From Cytidiella melzeri (lineage: Eukaryota > Basidiomycota > Agaricomycetes > Polyporales > Irpicaceae): 64,000 bases of DNA. The notes under the pieces are model-generated. The model was not told the origin of the DNA. It made no database searches and was given only the letters and a program-made list of their open reading frames with translations. The stretch lies in the NCBI GenBank assembly GCA_022592445.1, contig JABYQR010000158.1, positions 36,213 to 100,212 on the forward strand, read 5' to 3'. This document shows positions 34,423 to 45,361 of this stretch, in pieces. Position 1 is the stretch's first letter. Each line of letters starts with the position of its first letter. The position numbers were made by a program, and so were the translations under genes.

Positions 34423-36104
34423 TCAGCTCTTCTGCTTCTTCGAAGAGTCACCGTGGTCTTCAACCGATTTTCTCTTCTGACTAGATTCCGCCACCGTTTT
34501 CTCCGGTATCGCCATCTGCGCAATGAGGGTATCATGAGCCATAATAGCTTGGTACATCATCGTGTTGAAGCCGATACGCTTCCAAGACAGGTATCGTATT
34601 CTCGACTGCCCACTCCAATACCGATTCGCGATCGCAAGTTCCTCAGCAACTGTGAGATGAATATAAAGCATATCCGGCGCAGGCACGACGCATTTCGCTT
34701 GCAGACTTTGTCGCAGCTTGTGTGTCAAGATTTGAGCGGATATATAACAACAGATATTTTGGACATACACGATCCGACAATCTTTGGTACTCTTTCTGCG
34801 AAAACACGCCCATGTCTTTTGAGGCCTGGAATGTCCCCGCGTAAAAAGTGGCCCCGTGTGAGACGTAGAAAATCTCCCTGGTTTTGCCTATAAATCCTCC
34901 TAGTCCATTATAAGAGATCCATCTTTCGTTCTCATTCGCAGTTCCACACTTGTATCGAGCTTCAGGGGTATAGGTTTTGACAGTGCCGTTGATGGAATCG
35001 ACCGACCATCGCTCCCTCCAGCAAAGAATGCCACCTGCACATCTATCACCAGCTTCAGTCAAATTCGAGTTTCGATAGACATTGCTTACGCCATCTCGAT
35101 GATTTGCTGAAGATCTGAGTCACAGGATGCAATAAATTTTACAATGAATACTGACTTTAGGGACATCGAAAATGCGTAGTCCTCCTCGCAGACACGGCTG
35201 AGTCACCCAATCAAGCGGAATCTGAGGACCGTCTGTAATCAGTCTGGTAATATCGAATAAAATAGCTTGCTTACAGTTACAGCTGGACGACTTTCTGATA
35301 CTACGATGGTTTCTTCTGCTGCATCTTCTGTACGCGGGTTCTCGGAAGCTCCAAGTGAAGCGGCCTGTTCCTCTTGTTTCGCATGGACATGCAAAGTTTC
35401 AGGAGCCTGCAATGCCTCTAGCTCTTGTACTCGCCCACGCAGCTCGAGAATATCCTAAGACGCATCAGAATCGACTGCTTGAGCCAGGAACAATTTGAAG
35501 ATCTGAAAAGTACACACGGCCCGACGTGCTTTAGATTTGGTCTTGACCTGCTCGTATCGTTTCTGCATTTCTTCGAGGTTGACCACCTAGAAGAGAAGTT
35601 AGCAGTGATGTTCTATCTCACCCACAGCAGGGAAGTATCATCACGCTTTCTTGGAGAGCTTGCTCTAAAGCTTCTATCCTCTCGTTTGCTTCCTTAAGTT
35701 TCTCTGCTAAACTCACAGCCTCGTTTTTAGGCTGAAGAACTCGTCACAGTACGTATACAGGAATTGGTCGACAGGACATACCCTACACTGTCCTATCCGG
35801 CAAGTGATGTCCAACAACCGGGACTGCTCGTCCTCCTCCCAGTCATCTTCTGCGTTCACAGGCTCCACTTCCTCTTTGACAAGGGACTCCCGCCCTCCAT
35901 TTCTTAGATCTTGTATTTCCTCACGAAGACGTGCGTTGTGCTGTTTAGACGGTCACTGTCTGAGGTTCAAGTCACAGAGCAAGGATTGGGGCGAAAACGC
36001 ACATCTTGGGATGCTTTTAGAACTTCTCTCGTAGCTTTCCATTTTTGAGATACGAATCTGAAGAGTTCAGGACCCAGGTCGGGATCCTGAACAAAGTCGT
36101 CCAT
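34423..36104 (-). CDS. Paralog C: coiled-coil protein of the DUF6697-like cluster family
   Basis: Nine exons on the minus strand: 36104-36003, 35940-35782, 35731-35645, 35586-35518, 35454-35275, 35221-35156, 35114-35090, 35052-34769, 34716-34423; 421 residues, no disruption. It starts MDDFVQDPDLGPELFRFV. The coiled coil is shared. The middle spacer is longer than in B or D. The C-terminal domain has 'CAGGILCWRERWSVD', 'RWISYNGLGG', 'ATFYAGTFQASKDMG' and 'RYWSGQSRIRYLSWKRIGF'. The tail is Lys-rich. It is the second most diverged copy, in tandem with D and convergent with B. Confidence 0.87.
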
Positions 36105-36384
36105 CAGAGTGAGAGCGACCGCTGCGATGAAGGTGTAAGCAGAAAGACGAACAACCGTTGCAAGATCGCGATCTCTTGATACGCGATTACTTGAACGCCG
36201 CACTAATTACACGCTCCGTGTACGAACGAGACGTTGACACTCGTTCAAAATGAGCCCACTATGCTTCAGAGGTTCGAGAGTAGGCGGGACGCATATTGCA
36301 TCGACGCACTTGCATAAAGTGCTGCCAGGTGAAACCGTAATCCGAAGATTCCAGTCGCGTCCGATGAACTTCAACTTGAAGTAG

Positions 36385-36447
36385 AATAGGCGGACGCGTC
36401 GGTCACATTTCACGTGTATCTTGTCACAACTCTGACAACCATGCAGC
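36385..36447. repeat. Left piece of X copy 2, interrupted by LINE
   Basis: Matches 33857-33920 and 40870-40930 (ACGTGTATCTTGTCACAACT). The rest of the copy resumes at 38391. Confidence 0.8.
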
Positions 36448-36462
36448 GACAGTTAGTAGATT
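36448..36462. repeat. LINE target-site duplication, left copy
   Basis: GACAGTTAGTAGATT, repeated exactly at 38376-38390. Confidence 0.92.
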
Positions 36463-37928
36463 ACCTCTTTGCTGACAAAAAGTCTGCATTACAATCCATC
36501 CTGAAGCCACATGTTGGCCCGGGACAGATGATGCGTTTGGTAGCGTGCCGAAGGGTGCGAGACTTCTTGAGCGCAAACTCTGCACGCTATGTGGGGCTGC
36601 ATTGGGTACCAAGTCACATTGGCCTCGCACTCAACGAGGACATGGACAAATTTGCCAAAGAGGCTACAGAAAAACCACAACCGAGATTTACCTCGTGGAG
36701 TGTGGCACGTCAAGACAAAGATGCAATGGCTATTAAACGGTGGCATCGTCTTATGAAAGACTTTGATTACAAAGGGCACAGCAACGTTATTAAAACGTCT
36801 GAATTCAAGGGAGTGACACCAGTGGCCAAACGGCATTGGTGGTTGAAAAACCTTGGCGGAGCTCAGTCAGCGTTGTATAACGTTGATAAGCCTGATAATA
36901 CAGGGGGTGTGGCGGAATATGCTGCTGCTACACGTCTCATCTCAGGACACATGCCTATTGGCGAGTTCCGTGAAAGATTTCACCTGGAGGGCCCCGCGGA
37001 ATGTGCGTGTGGCGCTATTGAAACTCGAAAGCATCTGCTGGGAGAGTGTCTTTTGTGGTACCGTGCTTGGAGACCACCTGACCCATATAACCAAGAGGAG
37101 CTAGCAGCTCTTGCGGATATGGATTCTGCAGATTTCCAAAACTGCACACAGTCGTTTGGACAAAACGAACTCCTTGTGTTCTTGATCATGAACCCCATGG
37201 CAGGAACTTTTGAATGGGCTAAGCTGGTAGAAACGAGAACCTCAGATTTAGCTGCAAATTGTTTCAACTCCTACGCGGTAACACGAGTATGGGTTGAGAC
37301 AATACTTAAACAAACCGTGTTTGGTGCCCACACCAAGTGGAAACCGATCGATTACAGTCCCAAATCCCACCGGCAGTTCATGCGCGAAGTGTGGAGATCA
37401 GGACATGAGTGGACTATAAGGACGCTCATACACAAAGGGGAGGCTTCTGAGGAGCAGAAGCGTGACCCAATATTGAAGGTGAAGAAGCCGAAGGAGAAAC
37501 ATATTCCGGCGGATGATCACCATGCCAAGGCGGAAGCTGAGGCCAATGCTAGGTCGGAGGAGGACAGAGCAAAGTTCGTCGACTGGTTTTTTAGAAATCT
37601 AACGGACGACCTGGAGTTCAAATCTCCATACTCCAGTTGGTGGGGGCCGCAGAGGGAGCGGCAATACCTTGCTAATGGAAGGCCAGCGGATGCGCTGGAT
37701 TTCGGAGAGGATGAGTTTCGCCTTCCTGTGGCAAACAGTGATTCCAATTCGAGACGCGATGGTCATCATGAGGACGGTGGCGAGGTCGACCCCTCGCTGT
37801 CGGAATCTACGCGGTGGCGGGCGAACCCCAGTCAGACAGGACGTTTGGCTTGGGGGGAACCCACGGATGCGGGTTGGGGTGTTCTCTACCCTGCATCCGG
37901 CGAAGGAACCCTTCACCTAAGTAAGTGA
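36463..37928 (+). pseudogene. LINE ORF2 C-terminus: RNase H and zinc-knuckle-like end
   Basis: The frame is open from the truncation point to TGA 37926-37928. The ATG at 36414 belongs to flanking DNA. It begins in RNase H ('FADKKSALQSILKPH', 'YVGLHWVPSHIGLALNEDMD', 'FAKEATE'). It then has the C-terminal block of Tad/I-type elements ('AATRLISGHMPIGEFRERF', 'CACGAIETRKHLLGEC'), followed by about 250 residues without recognised motifs. No stops interrupt it, so the copy is young. It cannot move without reverse transcriptase. Confidence 0.88.
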
Positions 37929-38375
37929 AAGGGCTTTTGTGTGCCATGACCTGGCATGTTGGTGAATGTTGTGTTTCTTCAACGGAGGGGGGGTTATTTT
38001 CTCTTTCTGCGTAGTAGCGACAACGCGCTTAGACGGGGCTAAGTCATCAGGCCTAGGACATACCACAGTCAACCGTCCTGAAAAAACCGTCAGAAAGTAG
38101 CAGTTGCAGCGGGCACTCGCAGCCGCAGGCCAACATGGGGCCGGGGGTCTATGTCTCCCTTTCTGTTTCTGCCAAGTATAGGTTGTGACACTTGGGCGGT
38201 GCCTGAACACCACTGCCTCGCTGTCCGGTCCACACCACTCATCCGAGGACTGTATAAAACAACCCACAATCGGGACGGGCGCTGGCAGCCGTTTCATGGT
38301 TTCGGATTATGGTCTCACATGTAACTACGTTACGCACGGACCTTTATAAACTTAGATATAAAATAAATAAAAAAA
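36463..38375 (+). mobile_element. 5'-truncated LINE (non-LTR retrotransposon)
   Basis: 1913 bp between exact 15-bp duplications, ending in an A-rich tail (ATAAAATAAATAAAAAAA). It holds the end of an ORF2 with an RNase H domain. The 5' part (endonuclease, reverse transcriptase) is missing, as is usual after incomplete reverse transcription. It sits inside X copy 2. Aligning X copies 1 and 3 across the site shows the sequence without the insertion. Confidence 0.92.
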
Positions 38376-38390
38376 GACAGTTAGTAGATT
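38376..38390. repeat. LINE target-site duplication, right copy
   Basis: GACAGTTAGTAGATT, identical to 36448-36462. Confidence 0.92.
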
Positions 38391-38910
38391 CGTCTGTTAA
38401 CGTTGTCTTGACAAACCTAGAAGTTGTCGAAAATCTGGCTATGGATCAGCCCATCTGTCTCCATGAAGGTCGGCAGACTCAGACACACAGCCTAAGAGCG
38501 CTGCAATGATCCAAAGCAATACTCACGTCGACGACTTCGTACTTGGTTAGCAATAATGTAGTACAAGACAGACTACAGACATTGTGAAAAATATCCCCCG
38601 TTTTGGCTGACCGATATAGTGAAGTATTTCAGCCTTCCCGGTATATCCCTCGTTTTGGCTGATCGATATAGTGAAGTATTTCAGCCTTCCCGGTATTGGC
38701 AGTGTCAACACTGGTTGTGCAACACGCTCGCAAAATGTATTCTTACAAAACGGGTCTCCGAATATCGCATGCGTTGAGCTACGGTAGCAACGATATTCTC
38801 CGCTTTTCTTGGTTTGAGAACACAATGCACTCTAGGCTGTCTGTTTTGATAGGAATGAGAAGTTCTTGAGCACAACAACAAACGGTATAAACAAACCTTA
38901 CCTCGCTACT
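38391..38910. repeat. Right piece of X copy 2, 3' flank of paralog D
   Basis: Matches 33984-34422. It contains a ~52-bp tandem doubling at about 38589-38693 (GTTTTGGCTGA(C/T)CGATATAG twice) that copy 1 has once. Confidence 0.82.
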
Positions 38911-40564
38911 TCAGGCCTTCTTCTTCTTCGAAGACCCACCGTGGTCTTCGACCGATTTTCTCGTCTGGCTAGATTCCGCCGCCGTTTGCTCCTTCGTCGC
39001 CGTCTGCCCATCGACGGCCTGTTGGGCCAATATAGCTTGGTACAGCATCGTGTTGAAACCTATACGCTTCCAAGTCAGGTACCGTACTTTCGACTGCCCA
39101 CTCCAGTACCGGTCGACGATCGCAAGGTTCTCAGCGTCTGTAAGCGGTGGCTTCTCAGGGGCAGGCACGACGCACACCGCTAGCAGACTTTGTCGCAGCT
39201 TATGTCCGCAGAATTGAGCCTAGAGATAAAGATATGAAACTTCGGACGTACTTGATAAGAAAATGCTTGGTACTCTTCCCGTGAACATTCGCCCATGTCT
39301 TTTGAGGCCTCGAAAGTCCCCGCATAGTGGATGTTCCCGTCCACAACGTGGAAGATTTCTCGGATGCCGCCTTTAAATCTATCTAGTTGATTATACAAGA
39401 TCCATCTTTGGTTTTCATCCGCCATTCCACGCTTGTATGAAGTTTGCGGAGTATAACTGATGGCAGTGCCATTCAATGTATCGACCGAGCATCGATCCAT
39501 GCAGAGATATTTGCCGCCTGCACGTCTATTGCCAGCTTCAGATAAAGTTGACTATCAAGAGATGTAGCTTACGCCATCTTAGCAATACGCTACAGATCTA
39601 GTCAGAGCATGCATTAAATCCAACGATGCCGGCTCACGTTGTAGAAAGGAACGTCAACGCTTCGTAGTAAACACGGCTCAGTCAGCCATTTGAGCGGAAT
39701 CTGCTCTCTTGCACTCAGTCGGATGATATTGCGTTGAACAGATATCCTTACAGATACAGGTGGCTGACTTGGTGAGACCACAACGGTCTCACCTTCTTCG
39801 TCTTGTGGATGCTGGTCTTCAGAAGCTCCAGGTAGAGGGGACTGTTCGTCCTGTGCTTGCAGCACCTCTAGCTCCTGTAGCTGTTTACGCAGTTGTTGAA
39901 CAGTCTAAAATCTATCATGATGAGATTTGTCTTGACTGGGGCAGTGAACGTCGTAATGATTTGAAAATACACACTTCCCGGCGTGCTTGAGATTTGGTCT
40001 TTACTTTGTCGTATTTTTCCAGAGTCATCTCATGCCTGGCCGCCTATCGCAATGTAGATCAGCAGTCACTCTCCGTGTATCATGAAGAAACGGGTAACAA
40101 CACTTTCTTGAAGTACCTGCTCTAAATCTTCTATCCTCTCGTTTGCTTCCTTCAACCTCGTTTCTAGACTCACAACCTCATCTTTGGACTAGACGCATCG
40201 TCACGATCAGCAGTATGTGTCCAAAGAGTTATCCACGAGACATACCCTACACTGTTCTATCCGGCAAGTGATGTCCAACAACCGGGACTGCTCGTCTCCC
40301 TCAAGGTCGACTTCCCCATTCTCTGACGCAGCTTCCTCCTTTACGAATGACCTACGTCCTTCCTCTCTTAGCTCCCGTATCTCCTCACGAAGACGAGCAT
40401 TATCCTGCGGTATACGGTCAGAAGTCTACGACGCATTGTACATGGTCTGAAGACGTACGTACATCTTGGGATGCTGTCAAGGCTTCCTTCGAAGCTTTTA
40501 GCTTTGACGAAAGCAGCCTGAACAGGTCAGGGCCCAGTTCGAGATCCTGGAGGATTTCGTCCAT
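38911..40564 (-). CDS. Paralog D: coiled-coil protein of the DUF6697-like cluster family
   Basis: Nine exons on the minus strand: 40564-40463, 40404-40246, 40188-40102, 40043-39975, 39904-39752, 39703-39638, 39597-39573, 39535-39252, 39198-38911; 410 residues, no disruption. The N-terminus MDEILQDLELGPDLFRLL is the same as in B. The C-terminal domain ('RWILYNQLDRF', 'GNIHYAGTFEASKDMG', 'RYWSGQSKVRYLTWKRIGF') is nearly that of B. The 48-nt segment 39704-39751 is open in frame, as in B. The upstream GTTCGCACACGGAGCGTG element is shared with C and with the displaced flank of A, so it is a candidate conserved promoter element. Confidence 0.87.
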
Positions 40565-40869
40565 GACTCAAGTGATAGCGACCTCTGCGATGAAGGTGTG
40601 AGCAGAAAGACGAACCAGCGTTGCAAAATCGCGATCACTTGATACGCGATTAGTTGAACGCCGCACTAAGTAATTACACGCTCCGTGTGCGAACGGGACG
40701 TTCACACTTTGTTTAAACTCGTTCAAGATGGGCGCACCATGTTTTGAAGGTTCGATAATAGGCAGCACGTATATCTTGACGGTGTACATCCACGAATTCG
40801 AAGCGTTGCCAGGCGAATTCGCTCAAATCTCCAGCTTCCAGTCGCGTTTGATCAGCACTTCAAGTTGAG

Positions 40870-41235
40870 GTTAGGCGGCTGACTGTGGGGACGCGTCAGT
40901 CACATCTCACGTGTGTCTTGTCACAACTCTTTCTGAAACAGCCCTTTCGGGGTGCTACTGGCCATCGACAACCATGCAGTGACAGGGAAATTCTTCTGTC
41001 GTCTTGACAAACCTAGATGGTGTTGTCGGAAATTTGGGGAGCATTCCAGCCCATCTGTCTCCATGGAGGTCGGCAGACTCAGACACACAGCCTGAGAGCG
41101 CTGCAGTGATTCCAGAGTGATACTTACATCGAAGAAATCGTACTTGGCTGGTGATGTAACTTCGAGCAAGACAGACTCACAGACACTACGATTCCGTCGG
41201 TTCTGCCTGAAGTGAGTGAAGTATTGTCGTTTTGG
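40870..41235. repeat. X copy 3, orphan 3'-flank unit
   Basis: Matches 33857-34200 closely, but no paralog follows it. The next gene is the SH3 protein. It marks the right edge of the tandem duplication. Confidence 0.8.
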
Positions 41236-41481
41236 TGCTATAATAAGATAGATAAATAGATAAATAAGATCGGATAAGTAAGCTATCTGACGTGGTTGTT
41301 ATGGTGAATCGCGAAAAACCGAAGGATTTATTGCATTGCACTCTTGGCTTTCACTCGTCCCGACGACGGAACATTGTCCCTCGCTATAAAGCAAGCCGGG
41401 TAAACAACTGGTACTGTGTCCACTTCTCTTCTTGACCATCCTCGTCTCAACGAAATTCACAAAATTTTTGCTCCTTCGCGA

Positions 41482-42737
41482 ATGATGACCTCTGTAGTCG
41501 TGCAGGAACCTGCTCGAGGTAGGGTTACAATAACCCCAAGAGACGAACGCTGTTCACTAACAATTACGCCTTTTGTCTCACAGACATACCCCATCTCTCC
41601 GTAACAGTTGACCACACAACTTCCTCATCTCCCTTCCCATCTCCTGGTTCACCATTCTTACCTCCTCCCAAGCTCAACGCACACGAGTTCGCAGCCAAGC
41701 CCGTAGACCAAATCATGCGTGCCATCGAGACGAAAAGAAAGTCCAGCGATCAGCCCAATGGTGCGTCCCAGACGTTGGACGGTGAATCGACACCTACCAT
41801 CCACCTCTCTGGCCCCGCCTCGTCTCCCGCCACACCTACGCCAACGTCGTTCCAAACCGAGGCTGCTCCTCCACCGAAAGTCACCATCCCAGATCTACCC
41901 CCCACCCAATCCGACAAACTCTCCCAGCGCGAATCTCTGACATCGTCTCGCCCTGCCCCGCCCTCCCCCGCAGCCTCACGCCGCACCTCTGCTGCGCAAT
42001 CGTCGTTGTATGCGAGGTCTCGTCCGCAGTCGAGAGTGACATCGCTCTCGCAATCAATGCTACCAATCGAGGTCCAAACTCCTGTTTCTGCTAGCGACCC
42101 TCCAGCGACGGCCGTCCCACCACCACCACCCAAACGTCGATCGCTGCTCGTCAAGATTCGAGATTTCGCGTTCGCTTCCTCGGATGATCGGCATGTGGGT
42201 AAGGGTTCGGACGTGCCTCGACCGAACCGGCCTCGTCATCGTGGCTCGACGTATTCGTCGGCGTCGTCGTCGGGAGCATGCGATGAAGAAGACGTGGACG
42301 AGGAGGATCAACAGCGGGGAGGCTGGAGCTCGTTCCGGTGGAACACGCTCAGTCAGCATTTTTGGGGGAACAAGCGGGCGGAGGGACAAGAGGAGGCAGG
42401 GCCGTCGAGGATGGATTTTGACAGGAATTTTGAGGTGACGTCGCCTGCGGAGCCCGAGTATGAGGAAGAGGAGAACGACGAGGGGGAAGAAGAGTATTTG
42501 GAGGACGGGGACGACGAGCCGTTGGTCCCTGGGATGTACCGAGCGCTGTATGCGTTTGAGCCGGAGGGGACGGCGGAGATGGCATTGGTGGAGGACCAGG
42601 TAGTTCGTGTCATAGGCAAAGGCGGAGGTGTTGGGTGGGCGATTGTCGAGAGAGAAGATGGTGGTCATGCTTTGGTACCGGAGAGCTATCTGGAGCCGTG
42701 CCAACTCGATGAAGAATCGGACGACCACGAAGCCTGA
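41482..42737 (+). CDS. SH3-domain protein, Nbp2/Skb5-like
   Basis: Two exons (41482-41518, 41584-42737), 396 residues. The intron splits codon 13 and adds about 55 residues upstream of the large ORF. The first ~290 residues are disordered (Ser, Thr, Pro, then a Glu/Asp run 'EYEEEENDEGEEE'). The C-terminus is one SH3 domain: 'YRALYAFEPEGTAEMALVED', 'GWAIVERED', 'ALVPESYLEP'. A single C-terminal SH3 after an acidic disordered region resembles yeast Nbp2 and fission yeast Skb5, adaptors of the stress MAPK and PAK pathways. That assignment is inference; another SH3 adaptor is possible. A second ATG follows the first directly. Confidence 0.85.
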
Positions 42738-43597
42738 CCCTTTTTTTTTTTTTCTTTTTCTTTCCTGGTTTTGTTGCTGTGGTATTCCGTTGTTCCATCC
42801 TCGCGCTGGTCCGCGAGGACGGCTGGAGAGAAAATGGGTTATTCCAGTGTTCGTCTTGCATGTGGTTCTGTATCGTTCTGCACCCATTTTTGGTTTCGCT
42901 CCATGTAGCTCTTGTTTACTCATCCACTCATCATTGTAGTATACAGTGCGTTTCGTATAGCATTGAGAAATAGCGTTCAACTAGACTTTCTATCTTTCTC
43001 GGCTGGCAGGGATATTATTTTGTGCAATTTCGTGAGGCTCTCGTTACCCAGGTCAGGCTTGTGTAGCAGAGCTGGCGTGTCTTATAGCGGAAGTTGCAAA
43101 GTAGCTTTGGGTGTCGTCTTGGACTTGTCTCTGGGCGTCCAACTCTAATGCTTATCGATCTACAGATACACGCTCCCACCCCAACATGAACTTACACCAC
43201 TCCTCTTACTAGTAACAGCTGTTGACTTGGACTCACACTGACTTCAGCTTGCAGCCGACACAGACAAGCATGCATTGGTTTTGCCATGGAACAGTCTAGT
43301 GCGGGCGAGGCGTTGCGATCCCGACCAGCGAGCTGCATTGAAAGCACATCATCGAGACTGCCAGCCGCGGTCAGCCATAGCCTGGTGAGGCTTTAAGCAC
43401 ACGAGGTCTCTTTCATCCTCTCTTTATTCACATACTACTCACACATTTCGTCTCTCCAGCTCAACAGCGTTGTACACTCGTGTACCACAGTACTCGTCAT
43501 CCCCTCGGTCTTCGCAAGTCCAAGGCACCTGCTCACTCCACTCTTTTCTACCACACGAGCCTAGTGTAGTGCATTTACGATTACTACTTGTCTCATC
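42738..43597. other. Intergenic
   Basis: A T-rich run follows the SH3 stop (42741-42760). Nothing else recognised; it includes the promoter of the next gene. Confidence 0.5.
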
Positions 43598-44416
43598 ATG
43601 TCTGCCAACACCGAACTCTCCATGTCTCGTTACCCGCTGATGGACCCCGAAGACATCTCCACTGGGTCCTCCAACGCAGAAGCTCTCTTCACCTCCCCAG
43701 GCGCGTCCGGCTCGTCTCTCTCCGAGTCCTTCGCCCTCGCCAATACCAACGTGGACCTGTCGTACTCCCCTCCACCCTCACCCACCCGCATCTCCTCAGT
43801 CTCCCGATTCTCTACTCCGTTGATCACCAACGAATCCGGGACTCCGTCTCTCGTGCACCTCTCGCTGCCCTCGACGATCTCGAGCCCGTCTTTGGCGTAT
43901 ACACCGGTGCAGTATGCGACGACGAGGCAACAGCCGGACTCGTCGCAGGTTGGGCTTGGGCTTTCGGGGTTGTTCTTTGAGGACGGCGCGGCGTTCGATG
44001 GTTTAGGTTCGATTTCGATGCGACAAGAGGGCGAGTTCATGAATGACATTCGAGGTTGCGCGGGGCAGGATTCTTCCTTTGCGTATGCTGAGCAGATGGA
44101 AGAAGATGCCTGGAGGAAGGGGATCTCGAGTTCAGTCGATGGGGGCGCAGTTGACGTGTTGCGCGGTTTGGATGAGGTCGGGTCGAGTTGGCCGAGGCAG
44201 CCTGGGATGATGGAGAGTCCGACGATGCCCTCGGCGGACGATGTGTTTTATTCGCATGCGCCCATGATGTCGAGCACTCCGCGAAGCACGGTCGGCGCGG
44301 GGCGGGATTGGAAGCGGAGGTCTGGGATGTCTCGTGCGGTGGTGACGAGTTGGTCGAGGGACGTGCAGAGGGCGGCGCGAGGAGAATTTGGACAAGGAGG
44401 GATGGGAGGGTTTTGA
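43598..44416 (+). CDS. Unknown disordered protein
   Basis: 272 residues, single exon. It starts MSANTELSMSRYPLMDPEDI. Most of it is Ser/Pro/Thr-rich with Gly-rich patches and no known domain. The end is basic ('RDWKRRSGMSRAVVTSWSRD'). GC-rich third positions and clean open frame support a real gene. I do not recognise it. Confidence 0.6.
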   Translation: MSANTELSMSRYPLMDPEDISTGSSNAEALFTSPGASGSSLSESFALANTNVDLSYSPPPSPTRISSVSRFSTPLITNESGTPSLVHLSLPSTISSPSLAYTPVQYATTRQQPDSSQVGLGLSGLFFEDGAAFDGLGSISMRQEGEFMNDIRGCAGQDSSFAYAEQMEEDAWRKGISSSVDGGAVDVLRGLDEVGSSWPRQPGMMESPTMPSADDVFYSHAPMMSSTPRSTVGAGRDWKRRSGMSRAVVTSWSRDVQRAARGEFGQGGMGGF

Positions 44417-45361
44417 GGGTTGGGCGGACGAGATTTGCTCGGATACACGCAAGGGACACTGCCTACGGTCTTTATCATCAAACGCCGGGATATTTAGCTA
44501 TTGCTATTAAGCTTGACCCACTAGGAACGCCACCTTGATCATTCGGTGTCTGCTACTTGAACTCGTAACACGCGAAAGGTGCGTTTCCGCGTACAATTTA
44601 GCTCCAAACAACGAGAGTTTGTCGAGCCGGGAAACGTGGTGGCCTGTTCGTACGTATGTATATCGACGACATGCGCACACAGGCCGCCTGCGACACGTTG
44701 TGGCCACATACAGCGTCTACAGGGTTCCGGGGTCCTTTAAGTAGAGGAAAAGCAGCCACGTTATGAGATCCACGAGGCAAGTCATAGCACACGGTGTGAA
44801 CGCTGTGATGCTGTTGTGAGAGGAATGCGAGCTCGAGGGAATATTCTGCGGATTTGTTTTGTTTGGTGTAAATTCATTGTATTATTTCTCGTGGGCGTCT
44901 TTGAGCGCGTCGTCGCGCTGCACGTCTCAACTCTTCATTGCGCCCGAGTCGTTGCATGGACACACTCGAGCAATATGCGCACACGAAAACAGCCACCACC
45001 ACCGCCACCACCGTCAACGCAGGGCAGCTGTGAGGGACATTGCAGTGCATGCATGGGCCGGACCGAGTCAAACAGCCCAGCAAGCGGTAATCAGCCTCGA
45101 GGCCACCTTCCATCCTTGGCCCATATCGCATTTTCATCCTGCGAGAACAAGGCCTGCGCGAGGCGACGTTCTGTTCAACGGGAAAGCCACGTTGGAAACG
45201 CGAGCACAAAGGCCCCCGTCATCCCATCTATGAACTCACAATCGCTTATCCTCCACGCAGTCCTTTTCTGACGACGCCTTAACCCACCCCCGTCGACCTC
45301 TTTGTCCAGTGCAGTCATCTCCCGTCCCATCCTAGTGTTCCCCCTCTCTGACGGATAGATT
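44417..45361. other. Intergenic
   Basis: No supported gene. A short CCACCACCGCC repeat lies near 44993-45012. Confidence 0.5.

Noticed and set aside
34378..34893. 171-codon + strand ORF over paralog C
   Set aside because: Antisense to exons 8-9 of C, which align with B and D.
36414..36462. ATG at 36414 as start of the LINE ORF
   Set aside because: This part is X-repeat flank to the left of, and within, the target duplication. The LINE frame is open only because it was joined by insertion.
42060..42980. 306-codon minus strand ORF over the SH3 gene
   Set aside because: Arg-rich shadow of the low-complexity coding strand.
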